Assembly (NCBI RefSeq): GCF_009646095.1
Contig: NZ_CP045725.1
Location: 3,224,001-3,288,000, forward strand
Reading direction: 5' to 3'
DNA length: 64,000 bases
Source of the DNA: Raineyella fluvialis
GTDB taxonomy: Bacteria; Actinomycetota; Actinomycetes; Propionibacteriales; Propionibacteriaceae
The translations under genes were made by a program, and so were the position numbers. This document shows positions 57,680 through 63,109 of this stretch, piece by piece. Under the pieces are notes generated by a model. That model was not told the origin of the DNA. It was given only the letters and a program-made list of their open reading frames with translations, and did no database searches. Each line of letters begins with the position of its first letter. Position 1 is the first letter of the stretch.

Positions 57680-57751
57680 ATTGCCTCCGGCCGACCGTTT
57701 GACCGGCGACCTTCAACCATTCTCCGCCTCCACAATCGCTTGGTGAGGCGT

Positions 57752-57766
57752 TCAGGAACTCTAGCA
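57752..57766 (-). promoter_or_regulatory. Probable promoter of the first tRNA cassette
   Basis: TCAGGAACTCTAGCA is repeated exactly at 59006-59020 before the second cassette. Read on the minus strand it gives TGCTAGAGT, an extended -10 (TAnnnT), about 75-80 bases upstream of tRNA-Gly. Conservation between the two cassettes supports the call. Confidence 0.5.
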
Positions 57767-57924
57767 GAGGTCACCCGGGATGGCGCAAATCAGGCGCCAG
57801 CCCACCTCACGCTGAGTATTCCCTGAGTAGTCCCCTCGTCAATAGTTCAAGATTCAAGTTTCAGTGCTACTGTTCTTTGCAGGGCAGGCGACAACCTGCC
57901 GACACCTGGAACGAGGAGATTTCC

Positions 57925-58548
57925 ATGAACAACGTCACTGTGATCGGGACCGGAAACGTCGGTTCGGCCGTCGCCGGCATGCTGGCCAAGGCCGGCGCCG
58001 GGCTGCAGATCCTCGACCGCGACAAGGAGAAGGCCGCGGCGCTCGCGGGGCAGGTGAACGGCACCGCGGGCACCGTCGGCGAGGCCCTCACCGGCGATGT
58101 CGTGGTGCTGGCTGTTCCCTACCCCGCCCTGGCCGAGATCGCCGGCATCTACTCCGGTGACCTGGACGGCAAGACCGTCGTCGACGTGACCAACCCCGTG
58201 GACTTCGAGACCTTCGACGACCTCGTCGTCCCGGCCGATTCCTCCGCGGCCGCCCAATTGGCGAGCCTCCTGCCGAAGGCCAACGTCCTGAAGGCCTTCA
58301 ACACCACGTTCGCCGGAGTTGTCGGCGCTGGCTCGCTCGGCGGCAACGACGCCGTGGTGCTGGTGGCCGGTGACGACAACGGCGCCAAGGAGACCCTGAT
58401 CCGCCTGGTCGAGGCCGGCGGGCTGAAGGGTGTCGACGCGGGCAGCCTCAAGCGTGCACGCGAACTGGAGGCACTCGCCTTCCTGCAAATGACCCTCGCG
58501 GCCAAGGAGACGATCTCCTGGAACGGCGGCTTCGCGCTGGTGAAGTGA
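57925..58548 (+). CDS. NADP/F420-dependent oxidoreductase (F420-NADP reductase-like)
   Basis: 207 residues from ATG with CGAGGAG upstream. An N-terminal Rossmann P-loop VIGTGNVGSAVAGMLAKAG and AFNTTFAGVVG region match the F420H2:NADP+ oxidoreductase and related dehydrogenases of the NADP_F420 family. It transfers hydride between NADPH and a cofactor; whether that is F420 is not shown. It is enclosed between two Gly-Cys-Val tRNA cassettes read on the other strand. Confidence 0.88.
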   Translation: MNNVTVIGTGNVGSAVAGMLAKAGAGLQILDRDKEKAAALAGQVNGTAGTVGEALTGDVVVLAVPYPALAEIAGIYSGDLDGKTVVDVTNPVDFETFDDLVVPADSSAAAQLASLLPKANVLKAFNTTFAGVVGAGSLGGNDAVVLVAGDDNGAKETLIRLVEAGGLKGVDAGSLKRARELEALAFLQMTLAAKETISWNGGFALVK

Positions 58549-58580
58549 CACGGCCCGGTCACGGGACCGGCCCAGACAAC

Positions 58581-58618
58581 AAAGACGCCCTCCGCGCTGC
58601 TGCGCGGAGGGCGTCTTT
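58581..58618. terminator. Strong bidirectional terminator
   Basis: Perfect 17-bp stem (58581-58597 with 58602-58618) with a 4-base loop and A- and T-rich ends. It ends transcription of the oxidoreductase gene on the plus strand, and on the minus strand lies one base after the CCA of the second tRNA-Val. Confidence 0.9.
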
Positions 58619-58619
58619 C

Positions 58620-58694
58620 TGGTGGGCGGTACTGGGTTCGAACCAGCGACCTCTTCCGTGTCAGGGAAGCGCGCTACCGCTGCGCCAACCGCCC
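58620..58694 (-). tRNA. tRNA-Val (anticodon GAC), second cassette
   Basis: Sequence as in the first cassette, 75 bases with encoded CCA. Its CCA end is followed one base later by a shared terminator. Confidence 0.95.
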
Positions 58695-58695
58695 G

Positions 58696-58766
58696 AGGTG
58701 GAGACGGGATTTGAACCCGTGTACACGGATTTGCAGTCCGTTGCCTCGCCTCTCGGCCACTCCACC
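58696..58766 (-). tRNA. tRNA-Cys (anticodon GCA), second cassette
   Basis: Same 71-base form as the first copy, with two base differences in the variable/T-arm region (GTGTAC against GCGTGC on the plus strand). One base separates it from tRNA-Val. Confidence 0.95.
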
Positions 58767-58868
58767 ACGTGAAGGACCCCACCCGGACCACCTGCACGAT
58801 CCGGGTGAACCCGCCAGCATGCAGGAGACAAGCTCCTACCGGGTTCCACAAGGGCGAGACCCTCTCCG

Positions 58869-58941
58869 AGCGGACGACGGGATTCGAACCCGCGACCCTC
58901 ACCTTGGCAAGGTGATGCTCTACCAGCTGAGCCACGTCCGC
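58869..58941 (-). tRNA. tRNA-Gly (anticodon GCC), second cassette
   Basis: Identical in design to the first copy, 73 bases without encoded CCA. The spacer to tRNA-Cys is longer here (102 against 63 bases). Confidence 0.95.
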
Positions 58942-59005
58942 AATGAATCCGGATGACCCGCGGGCCAACCCTCTTCATCATGCCCCCCGGGACCCCGAGG
59001 CGCGA

Positions 59006-59020
59006 TCAGGAACTCTAGCA
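59006..59020 (-). promoter_or_regulatory. Probable promoter of the second tRNA cassette
   Basis: Same 15 bases as 57752-57766. Here a TTGGTG at -35 is spaced 17 bases from the TAGAGT -10 on the minus strand. Confidence 0.55.
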
Positions 59021-59174
59021 GGCTTCCCACAGGCCACCAAATCCGCTCGAACCGGATCAGCCTGCCCGTCGCCAGCCTTGCTCCTGACGATCGCCGCCCG
59101 TTTCCGTGCGGCGAGAGAGAGGTCTACCAGAGCAAGTCACACCGATGCAACTTTCCCCACGCTCGGCGGCCGGT

Positions 59175-59204
59175 TTGCTGATTCGCGTTGAGCATGGCTA
59201 TTGT
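59175..59204 (+). promoter_or_regulatory. Promoter of tRNA-Val(CAC)
   Basis: TTGCTG at 59175-59180 and TATTGT at 59199-59204 are 18 bases apart, with the tRNA starting 12 bases after the -10. Confidence 0.5.
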
Positions 59205-59216
59205 TGGCTCTCGCAC

Positions 59217-59288
59217 GGGCGGTTGGCGCAGTGGTAGCGCACTTCGTTCACACCGAAGGGGTCGCTGGTTCGAATCCAGTACCGCCCA
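59217..59288 (+). tRNA. tRNA-Val (anticodon CAC)
   Basis: 72 bases without encoded CCA. Anticodon loop TTCACAC holds CAC; acceptor GGGCGGT pairs with ACCGCCC, A73. It reads GTG codons. It is the last host-type gene before the integrated element and a plausible integration site. Confidence 0.95.
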
Positions 59289-59300
59289 CCCATACGAAAC

Positions 59301-59345
59301 CCGCTCTGACTAGGTGATTCACCGGTCAGGGCGGTTGTCGTTTTC
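59301..59345 (+). terminator. Rho-independent terminator after tRNA-Val(CAC)
   Basis: A nested stem (CCGC, CTGAC, GGTGA with TCACC, GTCAG, GCGG at 59301-59334) is followed by TTGTCGTTTT. It lies 12 bases after the tRNA. Confidence 0.7.
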
Positions 59346-59450
59346 CCGGGTGCAACTTCTACGCAACGCAAGGCCTCCGAAGCGGGGCCAGGACGTGACG
59401 TAGGACACGTACCGGTGCAACCTTCCCGGCCAGGGGCCAACCAACAAGAC

Positions 59451-59488
59451 GGCCCCCGGGAGCGTTGCAACCGCTTCAACCGGGGGCC
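59451..59488. terminator. GC-rich inverted repeat before the first element gene
   Basis: GGCCCCCGG (59451-59459) and CCGGGGGCC (59480-59488) around 20 bases. It could terminate transcription or be a regulatory hairpin just upstream of the 59512 gene. Confidence 0.45.
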
Positions 59489-59511
59489 TAGGACAGCAGA
59501 GGACGCTGACC

Positions 59512-59700
59512 ATGGGCACAACCGTACCTGCCGACCGCGACTGGGACCGCATCGAAGCGGGCCACCAGGCCATCGACGCCCTGAACAACATCGTCGGGGA
59601 GCTGCGAGGCACGCTCGAGCACGACCCTGAAGCGGTCACCCAGCTCGAGGCGTCCCTCGCCGTCCTGTTCGGCACCGCCAACGCCACCCCGACCGTATAG
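59512..59700 (+). CDS. Small hypothetical protein of the element (62 aa)
   Basis: 62 residues, mostly helical (WDRIEAGHQAIDALNNIVGELRGTL), weakly acidic, no cysteine or membrane segment. GAGGA lies ten bases upstream. No family is recognised. After it, 59701-59967 holds no gene I can support. Confidence 0.5.
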   Translation: MGTTVPADRDWDRIEAGHQAIDALNNIVGELRGTLEHDPEAVTQLEASLAVLFGTANATPTV

Positions 59701-59967
59701 CCGTCCACCTGGGCGGCCTGACAGCGCTCCCCGCCCGCTCCCCCTCGAGGTCGAGCACACAAGGATGCACCCGGTATTGCTCCCCTGGGCGCCGAACCGG
59801 CGGCGCCCGTCCCTCCCCAGCGTGGCCACGCGACGGGAGAGACCAGACGTATGAGCCTGCCGCCCCTGGGACGGCGGGCCATCGGGCGTGGGTCGACAAC
59901 GCGGGAGCGGCAACAGGGGAAACCCACTGGGGGGGTCGAAGACGAGGCCGCGAAGCCTGCATGCTCG

Positions 59968-60839
59968 TCAGGGGGCCTCCACTCTTTTCGCCACTACCGA
60001 AAGCGAGGCCATGGTGGCGTGAAGCGCCAGCCTTGCCCGCTCGGTCCGATCAGCCCCAATGACTCTGCTGCGCCGCCAGTCAAGCGGCTTGGCCGGGAGT
60101 GGCCAGATGCAGTGCACCCCTGGGGCGACCATCTTCCGCAGCGGTATTTCCCTGACCATTACAGCAGTAAGGTCGTGAAGAGGATAATTAGCCCCGAACC
60201 ACTGTTCAAATATCACAAGACCATCGATGGCCAAGTATGCCGAGCCGCAGTTAGTTCCGTGCTCCCGCACATACTTCGCGCCATCTACCCCGGCCGGTAC
60301 GAGTGTCCTGGAATCGCTCCAAATTCCGAAGCCTGCATAGGGGCTATTGCTCTTGGCGATGAAGATATGCGTGTCGCTGGTTATCGCTCGTTTCTCGTAA
60401 AAGTCGCGGTACTCGCTCGCAGGGTACCGACGGTCCCCCGGGTCACAAAATTGGTCGTACATCATGAACGTCTTGTGGGCCCACACCGCCAAGTCGCACA
60501 TTTCCGCAGGGGTTATAAACTCCCTGCTCCCGTTGCGGGACATCTCATAAATTAAGGGCTTGATCCCCCTTTCCAGGGTGCTCATCCACCCAGAATTGCA
60601 GGAACGGCACACAACCTTCACCTGCACTTCATGTAGGATCGGGGTTTTCTTACCGCGCGTTACCTCATACTCGACCAGTTCATCTTCATCTGTGAACCCC
60701 CAGGTTAGTTGAGGGATAGATTCTTGGTACGCCCCATGCTCAGCGATGTACTTAGATGGTGCATCAAACTTGCGTAACCATTGGGGATAAACATGCTCCT
60801 TTGAGTCCGCCAGCCCCCACACCAGATGCACCTGCGCAT
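59968..60839 (-). CDS. HNH-like zinc-motif protein, AT-richer cargo gene, frame broken once
   Basis: ATG at 60837-60839 follows GGGGGAAGG. The first codons give MRRCIWCGG; adding one base to the C5 run 60814-60818 joins this to LADSKEHVYPQWLRK, after which comes CRSCNSGWMSTLE near 100. The set CxxC, EHVYPxW and CxxCNxGW is the pattern of HNH-type zinc-binding nuclease-like proteins, and 290 residues is a plausible length. The rest (about 110-290) is unrecognised. Its base composition is visibly AT-richer than the neighbours, so it was probably acquired recently. Role in defence or toxicity is only possible. Confidence 0.6.
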
Positions 60840-60929
60840 TGCCTTCCCCCTGAAGAGTGCACTCACCCACCCTGCTCATGATATAGCGAGAGGCTATGCG
60901 CATCGGCGTGCCTAGGCGACAGGGACCCT

Positions 60930-61048
60930 ATGGAACAGCGCGGAAACGTTCAACCCTATGGAAGAGGCGTCCAGCCGCCCCGGACGCGCTCCGGGAGTTC
61001 GCTGGGGTGGTCCTCGAGGCGGCGGACCGGCTCGAGGCCATCGGGTGA
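60930..61048 (+). CDS. Possible tiny protein, frame broken once
   Basis: ATG 60930 starts a run that joins, after one base is added to the C4 run 60978-60981, to a frame reading PDALREFAGVVLEAADRLEAIG with TGA 61046-61048 (39 residues). A terminator follows at 61069-61098, which supports a transcribed unit. The call is tentative; no family is recognised. Confidence 0.3.
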
Positions 61049-61068
61049 CACCCTGAGAACGACGAGAC

Positions 61069-61098
61069 GCCCCCGCCCGGGAGTATCTGGGCGGGGGC
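61069..61098 (+). terminator. Terminator after the tiny gene
   Basis: GCCCCCGCCC (61069-61078) and GGGCGGGGGC (61089-61098), perfect 10-bp stem, 10-base loop. Confidence 0.6.
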
Positions 61099-61181
61099 AC
61101 TGTTCATGCCTGAACGGTCAGACGAACCGGAGTCCGGCGGTGCTGCCGTCACGCGTCACGCCAGTCGAGGACCACTCGGGG

Positions 61182-61880
61182 TTACGCCGGGCGGACCAGC
61201 CAGGGGCTACGCCGGGCCTGTTCCTCGGATTCGGCCGTGGCGCGGTCGATGTCCTCCAGGGCGCGGGCCCTCATCCGCTCGACCCGGTCCCGCTCGGCGG
61301 CATCCTCCCGGGCACGCCAGGCCGCGTTCGCGGCGGCGGTCCGGGCAGCCACGCACGGCGCGTACCCGTCGATCTGCAAGGCGGCGGGCAGGCGGTCGAG
61401 CGGACACACGGTGGTCGGGTCACCCCCGTTGGCGGCGACCCTGAGAGCGTCCCGCTGGCCGGTCAGGTAGGCCAGGTTCGCGGCGAGCTGCTCGCCGTTG
61501 GGATCCTCGAGGGTCACCTCCGTCCCTGCCAGTTCGCCGAGTCGATTGAGGAGGTCGGCGACCTGGGCGGCGTGCTTGTCGTGGGCCTCCTGGGCGGCGG
61601 TGATGGCCGGGTCCAGGGCGGCGGCATCGGCGTTCAGCCGGGCGGTGAGCACGTCCTTCTCGGCGGCTTCAGCGGCCGTCTGGGCGGCCTGCAGCCCGTC
61701 GCGGTAGATGGATACGAGTTCGCGTGCCGTGACGCGCTCACGGGCAACCTGGGCCGCCTGCTCGGGGTCGGTGACGGGCGCGGCGAGGCGGTTCACGTCT
61801 GCTTCGGCGGCGGTGAGTTGCTCTCGCCAGTTCTTGACGGCGGCGCGGGCGGCTGCGAGGGCGGCGGTCGGGGTCATCAT
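61182..61880 (-). CDS. Coiled-coil hypothetical protein of the element
   Basis: 232 residues, Ala/Glu/Arg-rich and almost wholly helical, with long coiled-coil stretches (ALAAARAAVKNWREQLTAAE near the start and DAAERDRVERMRARALEDID near the end). A Cys pair (TVCPLDRL, YAPCVAAR) is in the middle. No family is recognised. The start is the second ATG after a repeated leader (61884-61900) that also precedes the next gene. Possibly a DNA-binding or structural phage protein. Confidence 0.7.
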   Translation of the reverse strand: MMTPTAALAAARAAVKNWREQLTAAEADVNRLAAPVTDPEQAAQVARERVTARELVSIYRDGLQAAQTAAEAAEKDVLTARLNADAAALDPAITAAQEAHDKHAAQVADLLNRLGELAGTEVTLEDPNGEQLAANLAYLTGQRDALRVAANGGDPTTVCPLDRLPAALQIDGYAPCVAARTAAANAAWRAREDAAERDRVERMRARALEDIDRATAESEEQARRSPWLVRPA

Positions 61881-61883
61881 GAT

Positions 61884-61900
61884 GGGGTTCCTTTCGTAGG
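61884..61900 (-). repeat. 17-base repeated leader, copy 1
   Basis: Exact copy of 62220-62236. On the minus strand it reads CCTACGAAAGGAACCCC and contains an AAAGGA ribosome-binding site directly ahead of the coiled-coil gene start. Confidence 0.7.
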
Positions 61901-62218
61901 TCAGCTGGTCGTGGTGTCGAGTTCGGCGCGGACGGCCGCGCCAAGCTCCCGGTATCCGGCCTGCAACTGGCGGTCGGACACGGACGCGGCCATGCGTTCG
62001 AGGTGCTCGAGGTGGGTCTGCTTGGCCCGCCGGGCGGCGTTCCTGGGCGCCCGCTTCAGCAGTACCGTGTCCGCGGCCACGGCGCCCTTCCGGGCCTGCT
62101 CGAGCTCGGCGCGGAGCCGGGCCAGCTCGGCCTTCTGGCGGGCGGCTGCCTGCCGGACGGCGGCGTCGATCATCTTCTCGACGGTCGCGCGGTCAAACGT
62201 TGTCTTCGGGACGGGCAT
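61901..62218 (-). CDS. Small coiled-coil hypothetical protein of the element
   Basis: 105 residues from ATG 62216-62218, highly helical and basic, with an AARQKAELARLRAELEQA coiled coil near 25-42 and a AKQTHLEHLERMAA region. No family is recognised. The repeated leader lies directly upstream. Confidence 0.65.
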   Translation of the reverse strand: MPVPKTTFDRATVEKMIDAAVRQAAARQKAELARLRAELEQARKGAVAADTVLLKRAPRNAARRAKQTHLEHLERMAASVSDRQLQAGYRELGAAVRAELDTTTS

Positions 62219-62219
62219 C

Positions 62220-62236
62220 GGGGTTCCTTTCGTAGG
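62220..62236 (-). repeat. 17-base repeated leader, copy 2
   Basis: Identical to 61884-61900; holds the ribosome-binding site of the 105-residue gene. Confidence 0.7.
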
Positions 62237-62241
62237 CGGTA

Positions 62242-62287
62242 GGGGGCCTCCATGAGGTGTTGTCATTCCGGGGGGCCTCCATGAGGT
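62242..62287. repeat. Iteron-like repeats, copies 1-2
   Basis: GGGGGCCTCCATGAGGT at 62242-62258 and 62271-62287, 29 bases apart. They belong to the same family as the three copies at 62577-62649. Confidence 0.7.
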
Positions 62288-62296
62288 CGGGTGTGT

Positions 62297-62527
62297 CTAG
62301 TCGGGCTCGTAGGGGTAGGCGGCGACCGCGGCGAGGAAGGCCCGGGCGGCCGGGTCGGGGGCGGGCCGCTGGTAGCGGCGGCGGGCCGCAAGGACGGCGA
62401 GCTGGTCGGTGGTGGTGTTCTGCCCGGCGTCCTGGCGGCGAACCAGGTCGGCGTACAGCCGGTCCAGGTCGGCGAGGGTGCGGGCGTCGTCCTCATCGCG
62501 GGTCGCGGGCGAGTCGGGGGCGATCAT
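62297..62527 (-). CDS. Small hypothetical protein of the element (76 aa)
   Basis: 76 residues from ATG 62525-62527 with GGAG upstream; acidic-then-basic helical sequence (DEDDARTLADLDRLYADLVRRQ). It ends about ten bases from the iteron-like copies. No family is recognised. Confidence 0.6.
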   Translation of the reverse strand: MIAPDSPATRDEDDARTLADLDRLYADLVRRQDAGQNTTTDQLAVLAARRRYQRPAPDPAARAFLAAVAAYPYEPD

Positions 62528-62576
62528 GACGGGTGGTCTCCTGTCTGGCGTAGCGGTTGGGTCCCGGTCATCCCAA

Positions 62577-62649
62577 GGGGGTCTCCATGGGGTTCAGGCG
62601 CGCGGGGGGTCTCCATGGGGTTCAGCCATTCCGGGGGTCTCCATGGGGT
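62577..62649. repeat. Iteron-like repeats, copies 3-5
   Basis: GGGGGTCTCCATGGGGT at 62577-62593, 62605-62621 and 62633-62649, spaced 28 bases. A partial copy (GGGGGCCTCCA) is at 59971-59981. They lie between two element genes. Confidence 0.75.
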
Positions 62650-62915
62650 CACCTGCGGAACGGGGACGTGATCGGCGGTGTCCTGGGGGCGTTTCGGGGT
62701 GTCGGGCGCGACTCGTACCGGACCCCGCCGGGCCAGTCGACGAACGCGGCCCGGACGGCTTCGAGCGCGGCGACGGGGACGACCCACCGCATCCCCCGGC
62801 GGTCCCAGCGGCGGCCGGGGATCGTCTGAACCCTTTCCAGTGCCGAGTAGGGCGAGACGATGAGGGCGACGTTCCGGCCGACGGTGACGACGACGGGCCC
62901 GGTCTGGTCGGTCAT
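62649..62915 (-). CDS. Small protein with HARP-like segment
   Basis: 88 residues from ATG 62913-62915. It has TVGRNVALIVSPYSALERVQTIPGRRWDRRGMRWVVPVAALEAV, a segment like the HARP domain found at the start of SNF2-type helicases, but no ATPase domain follows. Its ATG overlaps the stop of the 65-residue gene upstream (62912-62915). Possibly a helicase accessory or a relic. Confidence 0.6.
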   Translation of the reverse strand: MTDQTGPVVVTVGRNVALIVSPYSALERVQTIPGRRWDRRGMRWVVPVAALEAVRAAFVDWPGGVRYESRPTPRNAPRTPPITSPFRR

Positions 62916-63109
62916 CGGGTCACCCCGCGAAAGTACGGGCACGAGTTGTCGTGGTAGGTCGTCACCCGGTAGATGCCGCTGCTGTCGCGGGTCATGGTCT
63001 GGTAGGCGTGGCAGTCGTCACAACCGCCGGGGAACGACCGTCCGACGAGGGCGTCCAGGGCGGCGTTCCCGGGGGCTTTGCGCGCGCGGCGGCGGCTCAC
63101 GCCGAACAC
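62912..63109 (-). CDS. Small cysteine/histidine-rich protein (65 aa)
   Basis: 65 residues from GTG 63107-63109. CDDCHAYQT and HDNSCPYF suggest a zinc-binding site (C-x2-C-H with H-x3-C). It overlaps the 3' end of the RepA-like gene by 13 bases and the next gene's start by four. No family is recognised. Confidence 0.6.
   Translation of the reverse strand: MFGVSRRRARKAPGNAALDALVGRSFPGGCDDCHAYQTMTRDSSGIYRVTTYHDNSCPYFRGVTR

Noticed and set aside
59851-60555. Plus-strand frame opposite the HNH-like gene
   Set aside because: Translation has no recognisable motif after the first codons; the minus-strand zinc motifs are convincing.
62242-62649. Repeats as a CRISPR array
   Set aside because: Only two and three copies, spacers of 11-12 bases, no cas gene; iterons fit better.
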